DNA of 22,079 nucleotides from an uncultured Collinsella sp. (GTDB taxonomy: Bacteria; Actinomycetota; Coriobacteriia; Coriobacteriales; Coriobacteriaceae): the NCBI GenBank assembly GCA_900553935.1, contig USFK01000007.1:1-22079 (forward strand), given 5' to 3'. Made by a program: the position numbers and the translations under genes. Position 1 is the first letter of the stretch. Each line of letters starts with the position of its first letter. Shown here piece by piece: positions 7,007 through 13,603 of the stretch. The notes under the pieces are model-generated. The model had not been told where the DNA came from and searched no databases. It worked only from the letters and a program-made list of their open reading frames with translations.

Positions 7007-7777
7007 ATGTGGGATTGGATCGTTAACATCCTTTTCGAGCTGCTCAAGCTCATCCAGACCTTTGCGGTCGACTGGGGCCTGTCCATTATCATCCTGGTGG
7101 TCATCATCCGTCTGCTGCTGACGCCGCTTATGCTCAAGTCGACTAAGTCGACGGCACGCATGCAGGTGCTGCAGCCCAAGATGCTCGAGATCCAGGAGCG
7201 CTATGCCGACGATCCCCAGCGTCAGGCCGAGGAAATGCAGAAGTTCTACAGCGAGAACAAGTTCAACCCGATGGCTGGTTGTCTGCCGCTGTTGATTCAG
7301 ATGCCTGTCCTGTTCGCCCTATTTACGCTGCTGCGTAACCTGCCGGACTACTTTAACGACGGCACGTTCTCGTTCTTTAATATTCTGCCCGACCTGACCA
7401 CCACGCCGAGTGCCTCCTTTGCCGATGGCTTTATGGTCGCGCTGCCTGCGCTGGTCTGCCTGATCCTGTTCGCTGTCCTGACCCTGATTCCGCAGCTCTA
7501 TATGTCGCGCAACCAGACCGGCCAGCAGGCTCAGAGCATGCGTATGATGGCCGTTGTCATGACGGTCATGATGCTTTGGATGGGCTGGAGCCTTCCCGTT
7601 GGTGTTCTGCTGTACTACGACGTCTCGTCTGCTTGGCAGGTTATCCAGCAGATTTTTGTGACGCAGAAGGTCATCGACAAGGCGAAGGCCGATGAGGAGG
7701 AGCGCCTTAAGAACGCGCCGCTGCAGGTTGAGGTCACTCGTCGCGAGAAGAAGCCGCGCCCGCACAAGAAGAAGTAG
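7007..7777 (+). CDS. yidC: Membrane protein insertase YidC
   Basis: YidC/Oxa1/Alb3 insertases place proteins into the cytoplasmic membrane, alone or with SecYEG. The 256-residue protein is the short Gram-positive/actinobacterial form, without a large periplasmic domain. The first core helix contains the conserved arginine (R35 in V-V-I-I-R-L-L-L-T-P). A charged cytoplasmic hairpin with Q-P-K-M-L-E-I-Q-E-R-Y follows, then the N-P-M-A-G-C-L-P-L-L-I-Q-M-P segment and further membrane helices. The C-terminus is strongly basic (ends H-K-K-K), as expected for a ribosome-contacting tail. No lipoprotein signal is evident. GGAGG at 6993-6997 is the ribosome site. Confidence 0.97.
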   Translation: MWDWIVNILFELLKLIQTFAVDWGLSIIILVVIIRLLLTPLMLKSTKSTARMQVLQPKMLEIQERYADDPQRQAEEMQKFYSENKFNPMAGCLPLLIQMPVLFALFTLLRNLPDYFNDGTFSFFNILPDLTTTPSASFADGFMVALPALVCLILFAVLTLIPQLYMSRNQTGQQAQSMRMMAVVMTVMMLWMGWSLPVGVLLYYDVSSAWQVIQQIFVTQKVIDKAKADEEERLKNAPLQVEVTRREKKPRPHKKK

Positions 7778-7794
7778 TGGGATATCAATCTTAT

Positions 7795-7806
7795 TTAGGT
7801 ACCTAA
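7795..7806. repeat. 12-bp palindrome TTAGGTACCTAA, copy 1
   Basis: A perfect palindrome in the 44-bp gap between yidC and jag. An identical copy, also followed by C, occurs at 11299-11310. It is a candidate protein-binding site of unknown function. Confidence 0.5.
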
Positions 7807-7821
7807 CTTTTGGAGTACGTT

Positions 7822-8391
7822 ATGTCTGAAGAGATCATCGAGGATATGCTTGAGGAGGTTGCCCCGCAGGTCGCGGGCGATTATCCCGAGATTGCACAGC
7901 GCTACAAGGCTGGTGAAGAGCTGACCGACGAGGAGCTCGACACCATTGCCGATGTCGCGATTTCCATCCTGCGTTCCATCCTTTCGCACTTCGATGCCGC
8001 CAACTCTCCTATCGATGAGTATGAGGGCGACGAGGGTGAGCTGATTCTGGATGTAACGGCTCCCGACCTTGCTGTTCTCATTGGCCGTCATGGTCGCACC
8101 CTTGATGCCCTTCAGGTTATGTTCTCATTGCTGGTGAGCCGCAAGCTCGGCTTTAGGTATCCGGTTGTAGTGGACGTCGAGGGATACAAGAGCCGCCGTC
8201 AGGACAAGGTTGCCTCCATGGCTCAGTCTGCTGCCGAGCGTGCCATCCGCACTCATAAGAGTGTTTCGCTTCCGCCCATGAATGCCTACGAGCGCCGACT
8301 GGTTCACATTGCACTTCGTGGCAATGACGCCGTCGATACTCATTCTGAGGGTTCTGACCCCGATCGCCATGTGGTGATTGTTGCTCGATAA
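7822..8391 (+). CDS. jag: Jag/KhpB-type RNA-binding protein (KH-R3H)
   Basis: This is a 189-residue RNA-binding protein of the Jag (SpoIIIJ-associated, KhpB) family, usually encoded after yidC. The KH domain has its G-x-x-G loop at G88-R-H-G91. The R3H domain carries R158...H162 within R-R-L-V-H-I-A-L. The N-terminus is acidic, and the separate Jag-N domain found in longer homologues is absent, as in other actinobacteria. The ATG at 7822 was preferred over an in-frame TTG at 7810 because GGAG (7812-7815) lies six bases upstream. It is the last gene of the operon; a strong terminator follows 19 bases later. Confidence 0.93.
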   Translation: MSEEIIEDMLEEVAPQVAGDYPEIAQRYKAGEELTDEELDTIADVAISILRSILSHFDAANSPIDEYEGDEGELILDVTAPDLAVLIGRHGRTLDALQVMFSLLVSRKLGFRYPVVVDVEGYKSRRQDKVASMAQSAAERAIRTHKSVSLPPMNAYERRLVHIALRGNDAVDTHSEGSDPDRHVVIVAR

Positions 8392-8410
8392 TCTACTCGA
8401 GCTTATGCTA

Positions 8411-8441
8411 AGGGGACGTGGTTTCCACGTCCCCTTTTTTT
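8411..8441 (+). terminator. Rho-independent terminator after jag
   Basis: GGGGACGTGG (8412-8421), a TTT loop and CCACGTCCCC (8425-8434) form a perfect 10-bp stem, extended by an A-T pair and followed by a run of seven Ts. It closes the rpmH-jag operon. Confidence 0.95.
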
Positions 8442-8487
8442 GTCAAAAGTTCTCGATACACTGATTTTTGTCAGAAAGGAGCTTTCG

Positions 8488-9225
8488 TTGTTAGTACTTA
8501 CTGATCAGCAGGCTGACGAGATGTTGAGTCGTCTAACTTCCTATTGCAAAGAGTATTCCTTGAGCGTAACTGATACTGAGCTGAGGAAATGTATTCAACA
8601 TTTGGATTTGGTTCTGGAAACAAATAAGACAACCAATCTCACCCGTATTCTTAACATAGAAGATGCTGCGGTACTTCATATCCTCGACTCACTTGTTTTG
8701 CTCCCCTATATCAATAAGGCTCCTGAGGGAGCTTTGCTCGATATGGGAACAGGTGCGGGCTTCCCTGGTATTCCGTTAACCATAACCACGCATCGTAAAG
8801 CTACTTATATTGACTCTGTTGGTAAGAAGGTTGATGCTGTCAATTCTTTTGTTCATGCTCTTGGGTTGAAACATGCTCATGCGGTTCATGATCGCCTTGA
8901 AGAATATGCTCGAAGCCATAAGAAGCAGTTTTCTGTCGTAACCGCCCGCGCACTTGCCCCTCTACCGATTCTTGTTGAGTATGCTGCTCCGTTCCTCAAA
9001 GACGGAGGGCTATTTGTTATCACCAAGGGTAATCCTTCGGATGAGGAGCTTGCTTCCGGCATGTCAGCAGCTAAGATTTGCGGCTTCACTTTGCTTCTGA
9101 ATGACGCAGTCGATTTGCCTGAGGGCTTGGGCCACAGGGAGTTCATTGTTCTTAAAAAGAGTCATCCGGCATCCGTTTCATTGCCTCGTGCAAATGGCAT
9201 GGCAAAGAAGAATCCGCTTGCCTAG
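8488..9225 (+). CDS. rsmG: 16S rRNA (guanine-527 N7) methyltransferase RsmG
   Basis: RsmG (GidB) methylates G527 of 16S rRNA using S-adenosylmethionine; loss gives low-level streptomycin resistance in several bacteria. The SAM-binding loop is D85-M-G-T-G-A-G-F-P-G-I-P-L97. The upstream N-L-T-R-I segment, the V-T-A-R-A-L-A-P-L-P segment and the C-terminal L-P-R-A-N-G-M-A-K-K-N-P-L tail are family hallmarks. The TTG at 8488 was chosen because AAAGGAG (8475-8481) lies six bases upstream; the frame is open back to 8440, but that would start inside the terminator T-run. This gives 245 residues. The gene is clearly AT-richer than the rest of the window. parS sites begin one base after its stop. Confidence 0.94.
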   Translation: MLVLTDQQADEMLSRLTSYCKEYSLSVTDTELRKCIQHLDLVLETNKTTNLTRILNIEDAAVLHILDSLVLLPYINKAPEGALLDMGTGAGFPGIPLTITTHRKATYIDSVGKKVDAVNSFVHALGLKHAHAVHDRLEEYARSHKKQFSVVTARALAPLPILVEYAAPFLKDGGLFVITKGNPSDEELASGMSAAKICGFTLLLNDAVDLPEGLGHREFIVLKKSHPASVSLPRANGMAKKNPLA

Positions 9226-9226
9226 A

Positions 9227-9242
9227 TGTTTCACGTGAAACA
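9227..9242. promoter_or_regulatory. parS: parS site 1
   Basis: TGTTTCACGTGAAACA is the exact 16-bp palindromic consensus for chromosomal ParB (Spo0J) binding. It is the first of three perfect copies between rsmG and parA. Confidence 0.98.
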
Positions 9243-9265
9243 TAATGGATACTAACAACTTGCAG

Positions 9266-9281
9266 TGTTTCACGTGAAACA
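9266..9281. promoter_or_regulatory. parS: parS site 2
   Basis: A perfect parS consensus starting exactly 39 bp after site 1. The 23-bp spacer is unrelated to the next one. Confidence 0.98.
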
Positions 9282-9304
9282 TGGCGGTTGATATCGAATC
9301 GGAA

Positions 9305-9320
9305 TGTTTCACGTGAAACA
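9305..9320. promoter_or_regulatory. parS: parS site 3
   Basis: A perfect parS consensus starting exactly 39 bp after site 2 and 40 bp before the parA start codon. ParB bound here could also affect parAB expression. Confidence 0.98.
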
Positions 9321-9359
9321 TCCTCCGTTTGACAGCTTTAATACACACCAGGAGGGACC

Positions 9360-10160
9360 GTGGGATTTCGCGACGTTAAGCGTTCTAAGAGCGCAAAAGA
9401 CACGCGTATCATTGCAATCATCAATCAAAAAGGCGGCGTCGGTAAGTCAACGACGGCTGTGAACCTTGCAGCAGCACTGGGTGAGCAGGGTCGTAAGACA
9501 CTGATTGTCGATTTTGATCCGCAGGGAAACAGCACCAGTGGATTTGGAATTGAAAAAGAAGACCTTGATCGCTGCATCTATGATGCATTGTTGAATGATG
9601 TGCCGGCAGAATCGCTTGTTCTTGATACAAATTGCAAAAAGGTATTCGTAATTCCAGCTACGATTCAGCTAGCAGGTGCCGAAATTGAGCTCGTAAGCGC
9701 AATTGCTCGTGAAACCCGCCTCAAAGATTTGCTTGAGCCGATTCAGGACGAGTTCGATTTTATTTTCATTGACTGTCCTCCTTCGCTCGGCCTGCTTACT
9801 ATCAATGCCTTGACCGCAGCAGACAGCGTTTTGATTCCAATCCAGTGTGAGTATTACGCGCTTGAGGGCGTTACGAAGCTGCTTGAGTCAATGAAGATGG
9901 TCAAATCGCGTCTGAACAAGGGCTTGGACACCTATGGCGTGCTTATGACCATGTATGACTCACGTACTTCTTTATCGAATCAGGTTGTTGAGGAAGTTCA
10001 ATCGTACTTTGGTGATAAGGCGTTTAAGACGCTGATTCCCCGTACGGTTAAAATCTCTGAAGCTCCGTCTTTTGGAGAACCGGTAATTACCTATGCACCT
10101 CAAAATAAGGGTGCAAAAGCGTATATGAACCTTGCAAAAGAGGTGATCAAGCGTGCCTAG
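9360..10160 (+). CDS. parA: Chromosome partitioning ATPase ParA (Soj)
   Basis: ParA binds DNA as an ATP dimer and, stimulated by ParB at parS, drives origin segregation; Soj-type proteins also regulate DnaA. The 266-residue protein has a deviant Walker A K-G-G-V-G-K-S-T (24-31), with the extra lysine typical of MinD/ParA ATPases, and the Walker B region F-I-D-C-P-P-S-L-G. It starts with GTG after GGAGGG (9351-9356). The stop overlaps the parB start by eight bases, so the two are translationally coupled. It lacks the N-terminal helix-turn-helix of plasmid ParA (type Ia), as expected for a chromosomal protein. Confidence 0.97.
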   Translation: MGFRDVKRSKSAKDTRIIAIINQKGGVGKSTTAVNLAAALGEQGRKTLIVDFDPQGNSTSGFGIEKEDLDRCIYDALLNDVPAESLVLDTNCKKVFVIPATIQLAGAEIELVSAIARETRLKDLLEPIQDEFDFIFIDCPPSLGLLTINALTAADSVLIPIQCEYYALEGVTKLLESMKMVKSRLNKGLDTYGVLMTMYDSRTSLSNQVVEEVQSYFGDKAFKTLIPRTVKISEAPSFGEPVITYAPQNKGAKAYMNLAKEVIKRA

Positions 10161-11058
10161 TGCAAAGAAACGTGGTGGATTGGGACGCGGGCTCAATGCT
10201 TTGGTCTCAGAGGCTGAGTATGAGACCGGTGGTTCTGCTGCATCTGCTTCAAATGCCGTATCTGAAACAAAACTACCTATTGAGGATATCGTTCCCAACC
10301 CTAATCAACCGCGAATTCACTTTAATGAAACTGAACTTCGCGAGTTGAGCGAGTCAATCCAAGAACATGGCGTTTTGCAGCCGCTCTTGGTTCGCAAGCA
10401 TGGAAATGGTTATGAGATCATCGCTGGTGAGCGTCGTTACCAGGCGTCAAAGCTTGCTGGTCTTGAGGAACTGCCTGTCATCATTAAAGATGTTAATGAT
10501 GAAGAGATGCTGGCTCTTGCTCTTATCGAAAATCTTCAGCGTTCTGATCTGAATCCCGTCGAAGAGGCTAAGGGCTATCGCCAGCTCATCGATGCTAGCG
10601 GTATGACCCAGGAGGCGTTGTCGAAGGCCGTAAGCAAGTCACGCTCTGCAATTACAAACTCGCTGCGCCTTCTCGATCTCCCCGAAGTAGTTCAGCAGAT
10701 GATTTTTGAGGGTAAACTTACTGCTGGTCACGCACGTGCGATTCTTGCAGTTCCCTATGAGGATGCTCGAATTCGACTTGCAGAGAAGGTTGTTGCGGAG
10801 GGCCTTTCCGTAAGAGCGACAGAAAATCTTGCTCCATTGTTTTCTGCCGGAGAGACACCTAAGACGCCGCGGCCTGCAACGCCTCAGTCTTTTAAAAAGG
10901 CTGCGCGTGTACTTCGTCAGGTATTTAATACCAACGTGCGTGTGAAGAGCTCGCGTGGAAAGAATAAGATTGAGATTGAGTTTAAAGACGAGGAAGAGCT
11001 CTCTCGTATTCTTGGTGAAATGATTCAGTTTGATCAAGGAGGCCAAGATGAGGAATAA
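10153..11058 (+). CDS. parB: Chromosome partitioning protein ParB (Spo0J)
   Basis: ParB is a CTP-dependent clamp that loads at parS and spreads on flanking DNA, recruiting SMC and stimulating ParA. The 301-residue protein begins with the K-R-G-G-L-G-R-G-L ParA-activating tail (residues 6-14). The CTP-binding fold carries G-V-L-Q-P-L-L-V-R (73-81) and the G-E-R-R-Y-Q-A box (92-98). The parS-reading helix-turn-helix spans about 150-172. The C-terminal 60 residues resemble the dimerisation domain and end acidic. The three sites just upstream of parA are its obvious targets. Its last 11 bases overlap the start of the next small gene. Confidence 0.97.
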   Translation: MPSAKKRGGLGRGLNALVSEAEYETGGSAASASNAVSETKLPIEDIVPNPNQPRIHFNETELRELSESIQEHGVLQPLLVRKHGNGYEIIAGERRYQASKLAGLEELPVIIKDVNDEEMLALALIENLQRSDLNPVEEAKGYRQLIDASGMTQEALSKAVSKSRSAITNSLRLLDLPEVVQQMIFEGKLTAGHARAILAVPYEDARIRLAEKVVAEGLSVRATENLAPLFSAGETPKTPRPATPQSFKKAARVLRQVFNTNVRVKSSRGKNKIEIEFKDEEELSRILGEMIQFDQGGQDEE

Positions 11059-11302
11059 GATTTTTACTGCGATTGCATTGGCGACGACTGTCGCGGCTGG
11101 TGCCTTTGCTGGCTATAAGATCGCGACAGACGATGAACTTCGAGGTCGTTTGCTTCGTGGCGCGCAGGATATTGTCGATACTTCCAAGAAGAAAATGGAT
11201 GTTATGACTGAAGATGTTGCCATGCGCACTGCTCAGGTAACGAAAAATCCTAAGATTAATCAAGGTTGGGTTAGCAACCAATGGGAAAACGTACTCTATT
11301 AG
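11048..11302 (+). CDS. Small single-pass membrane protein downstream of parB
   Basis: An 84-residue protein of unrecognised family. One hydrophobic helix rich in Ala/Gly/Thr occupies about residues 6-24, after a short basic start (M-R-N-K). The remainder is charged and probably cytoplasmic, ending in N-Q-G-W-V-S-N-Q-W-E. The general plan resembles YtxH-type small proteins, but similarity is too weak to assign. The ATG at 11048 is favoured by AAGGAGG (11036-11042) with a five-base spacer, and it overlaps the end of parB, so expression is tied to parAB. A terminator follows. A role linked to origin segregation or membrane anchoring would be guesswork from position. Confidence 0.8.
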   Translation: MRNKIFTAIALATTVAAGAFAGYKIATDDELRGRLLRGAQDIVDTSKKKMDVMTEDVAMRTAQVTKNPKINQGWVSNQWENVLY

Positions 11303-11310
11303 GTACCTAA
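11299..11310. repeat. 12-bp palindrome TTAGGTACCTAA, copy 2
   Basis: Identical to 7795-7806. It overlaps the stop codon of the small membrane protein gene and precedes its terminator. Confidence 0.5.
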
Positions 11311-11330
11311 CAATTACCCTGCATATTTTG

Positions 11331-11370
11331 AGGGCCCTTGTCTGATTCATGAGACAAGGGCCCCTTATTT
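11331..11370 (+). terminator. Terminator after the parAB operon
   Basis: GGGCCCTTGTCT (11332-11343) pairs with AGACAAGGGCCC (11352-11363) across an eight-base loop, a 12-bp stem. The following sequence is CTTATTTTGT, moderately T-rich, so termination is on the plus strand. Confidence 0.85.
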
Positions 11371-11409
11371 TGTCCGTAAAAAATGGGAAAGCTAGCAGCG
11401 GTCCAAAAT

Positions 11410-11462
11410 TGAGGTCAATAAATGAAACGGCCCCTGTTGCATATCCTGCAACAGGGGCCGTT
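11410..11462 (-). terminator. Terminator of rlmN
   Basis: AACGGCCCCTGTTGCA (11426-11441) and TGCAACAGGGGCCGTT (11447-11462) form a perfect 16-bp stem with a five-base loop. Read on the minus strand, the stem is followed by TCATTTATTG, as expected for termination of the gene ending at 11500. Confidence 0.85.
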
Positions 11463-11465
11463 CGA

Positions 11466-11481
11466 TGTTTCACATGAAACG
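11466..11481. promoter_or_regulatory. Degenerate parS-like site after rlmN
   Basis: TGTTTCACATGAAACG differs from the parS consensus at two positions (one central, one terminal). It lies between the rlmN stop and its terminator, outside coding sequence, about 2.2 kb from the perfect cluster. It may be a weak or decayed ParB site. Confidence 0.5.
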
Positions 11482-11499
11482 TTTTGGAGTGCGACTCCC

Positions 11500-12552
11500 C
11501 TATGCGTTCTTCTGAACTTTGAAACGCTGTTTCAGCTGTCCGCAAGCGGCGTCAATATCGTTACCACGGGAGTTACGAATCGTGGTCTCGATGCCACGGG
11601 ACTCAAGACGACGCTGAAGATCCTCAACCTTATGAATCGGCGACGGCTTGAGCGGGCTGCCCTCGATGTCGTTAAGTTGAATCAGGTTAACGTGGCACAG
11701 CGTTCCCTCGCAGAAGTCGCAGAGTGCCTGCATCTCGGGATTCGTATCGTTGACGCCTTCGATCATGGCATACTCATAGGTCGGGCGGCGGCCAGTCTTC
11801 TCGGTGTAGAGCTGAAGCGCTTCGTGAAGGCGAAGCAGCGTGTACTTCTTAACACCGGGCATGAGCTTATTGCGCGTCGACTGGATGGCGGAATGCAGGG
11901 AAACGGCAAGCGTGAACTGCTCGGGGATGTCGGCAAATTTGCGAATACCGGGAATAACGCCGCTGGTAGAGACGGTGAGGTGACGAGCGCCGATACCGAT
12001 ACCATCGGGGTCGTTGAGGATACGCAATGCCTTGAGAACCTCGTCGTAGTTGGCAAACGGCTCGCCCTGGCCCATGAAGACAACGCTTGTGGCACGCTCG
12101 CCAAAGTCGTTGGATACATGAAGCACCTGGTCGACGATCTCTTGAGCGGTCAGAGAGCGCTTGAGGCCGTTGAGACCGGTAGCGCAAAAGGCGCAGCCCA
12201 TGCCGCAGCCTGCCTGGGTGGAAACGCAGACGGAAAGTTTGTTACGACGGGGCATGCCGACAGTCTCGACGGAAATGCCATCGTGGTACTCGAGCAGATA
12301 CTTGCGCGAGCCATCTTTGGAAACCTGCTTGGTGAGTTCAGTCGGCGTATCAAAGGCAAAAGCCTCTTTAAGCTGCTCACGGAAAGCCTTGGGAAGGTTG
12401 GTCATATCGTCAAACGAACAAACGTTCTTCTCAAAGACCCATTCGATGAGCTGCTTCGCGCGGAAGGCGGGCTGGCCAAGTTCGGCCACGAGCTCGCGAA
12501 TATCGTTTTGGCTCAAGTCGCGAATGTCCTGAGATTTAGTCCTGGGATTCAT
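11500..12552 (-). CDS. rlmN: 23S rRNA A2503 / tRNA A37 C2-methyltransferase RlmN
   Basis: RlmN is a radical-SAM enzyme that methylates C2 of A2503 in 23S rRNA and A37 in some tRNAs. The 350-residue protein has the radical-SAM cluster C116-x3-C120-x2-C123. It also has C109 and C337 at the spacings of the two catalytic cysteines of Escherichia coli RlmN (C118 and C355). The G-Q-G-E-P segment and the D-I-E-G-S-P-L-K-P-S segment are typical. There is no sign of the Cfr resistance variant beyond shared fold features. It is a single gene, divergent from ddl across 85 bp, with its own terminator. GAAAGG precedes the ATG. Confidence 0.96.
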   Translation of the reverse strand: MNPRTKSQDIRDLSQNDIRELVAELGQPAFRAKQLIEWVFEKNVCSFDDMTNLPKAFREQLKEAFAFDTPTELTKQVSKDGSRKYLLEYHDGISVETVGMPRRNKLSVCVSTQAGCGMGCAFCATGLNGLKRSLTAQEIVDQVLHVSNDFGERATSVVFMGQGEPFANYDEVLKALRILNDPDGIGIGARHLTVSTSGVIPGIRKFADIPEQFTLAVSLHSAIQSTRNKLMPGVKKYTLLRLHEALQLYTEKTGRRPTYEYAMIEGVNDTNPEMQALCDFCEGTLCHVNLIQLNDIEGSPLKPSPIHKVEDLQRRLESRGIETTIRNSRGNDIDAACGQLKQRFKVQKNA

Positions 12553-12637
12553 GGAAGCCTTTCGATTTTGGGGAAACGTAGAGGGTATCGCTACAATATG
12601 GTATCAGCTGCAGAAATTATAGAGGAGGAGTCTGCCC

Positions 12638-13603
12638 ATGCCGGGTAAAAGCCTAGAGAACATGCACGTAGCGGTCTTGGCGGGCGGTCATTCCGCCGAG
12701 CGCGAGATCTCGCTCGATTCGGGAAAGAACGTTGTGGTGGCACTGAAGGAAGCCGGCTACACCTCGGTGGAGCTGCTTGACACGGCTGCTGATGACTTTA
12801 TGGTAACCATGGCGACCGGCGGATTCGATGTGGCATTTATCGCCATGCACGGCGCCGGCGGTGAGGATGGCGCCATGCAGGGTGCCATGGAGACCCTGGG
12901 TATCCCCTACACGGCCTCAGGCGTACTTGCCAGCGCCTGCGGTGCCGACAAGGAGGTCTCTAAGCTCCTATACGCCAAGGCGGGCATTCCCATTGCCCCC
13001 GGCCTTGCGCTCGAGGTGGGCGATGAAGTCGATATCGATCATATCGTCGAGGTTTGTGGCGAGCGCTGCTTTGTGAAGCCGGCCGTCAACGGTTCCAGCT
13101 ATGGCATTTCCCTGGTCCATGAGCCCTCCGAGCTGCCCGCGGCAATCGCCAAGGCGTTTGAGTACGGCGACAAAGTGCTGGTCGAGAAGTGCATCGAGGG
13201 TACCGAGATCACCGTCGGCGTATACGGCGAAGATGACGTACGCGCCCTGCCGATTGTCGAGATTCGTAAGCCCGAGGACTGCGAGTTCTACGATCTGGAC
13301 GTGAAGTATGTCGACCCTACGGATATCCATCGCATTCCGGCGCAGATTTCACCCGAGAATTACGCTCGCGCTCAGGAACTTGCCTGTGCCGCTCACAAGG
13401 CCCTCGGTTGCCTGGGTGTCTCGCGCAGCGACTTTATTGTGAGCGAGGACGGCCCCGTTATCCTCGAGACCAATACCATTCCCGGCATGACCGATACGTC
13501 GCTGTATCCGGATGAGATCCGCCACACCGACGACATGACGTTCCCGCAGGTCTGTGACAGCCTGATCCGTATGGGCCTTCGTCGAGCGGGCATTGCATGC
13601 TAA
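12638..13603 (+). CDS. ddl: D-alanine--D-alanine ligase
   Basis: Ddl joins two D-alanines with ATP to make the dipeptide that ends the peptidoglycan stem; it is cytoplasmic. The 321-residue ATP-grasp protein shows the N-terminal V-L-A-G-G-H-S-A-E-R-E-I-S-L loop (13-26), M-H-G-A-G-G-E-D-G at 70-78, F-V-K-P-A-V-N-G-S-S (145-154) and the C-terminal L-E-T-N-T-I-P-G-M-T metal/substrate segment. In the omega loop, K223-Y224 corresponds to the Lys-Tyr pair of D-Ala-specific ligases, so a vancomycin-type D-lactate ligase is unlikely. AGGAGG (12623-12628) precedes the start. Its last seven bases overlap the next gene. Confidence 0.95.
   Translation: MPGKSLENMHVAVLAGGHSAEREISLDSGKNVVVALKEAGYTSVELLDTAADDFMVTMATGGFDVAFIAMHGAGGEDGAMQGAMETLGIPYTASGVLASACGADKEVSKLLYAKAGIPIAPGLALEVGDEVDIDHIVEVCGERCFVKPAVNGSSYGISLVHEPSELPAAIAKAFEYGDKVLVEKCIEGTEITVGVYGEDDVRALPIVEIRKPEDCEFYDLDVKYVDPTDIHRIPAQISPENYARAQELACAAHKALGCLGVSRSDFIVSEDGPVILETNTIPGMTDTSLYPDEIRHTDDMTFPQVCDSLIRMGLRRAGIAC

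Noticed and set aside
8440..8487. Upstream extension of rsmG to a TTG at 8440
   Set aside because: It would start inside the T-run of the jag terminator without a ribosome site; the TTG at 8488 has AAAGGAG.
9321..9359. Promoter for parA from TTGACA at 9329-9334
   Set aside because: The -10 position would fall on the ribosome site; no matching hexamer is at 16-18 bases, so parAB may be read from upstream or from an unseen promoter.
11422..12648. A 408-codon plus-strand open frame opposite rlmN
   Set aside because: It begins in the rlmN terminator and is antisense to a clear radical-SAM enzyme.
13136..13330. Vancomycin-type D-Ala-D-Lac ligase instead of ddl
   Set aside because: The omega-loop Lys-Tyr pair (K223-Y224) is that of D-Ala-D-Ala ligases, and no vanH or vanX neighbour is present.
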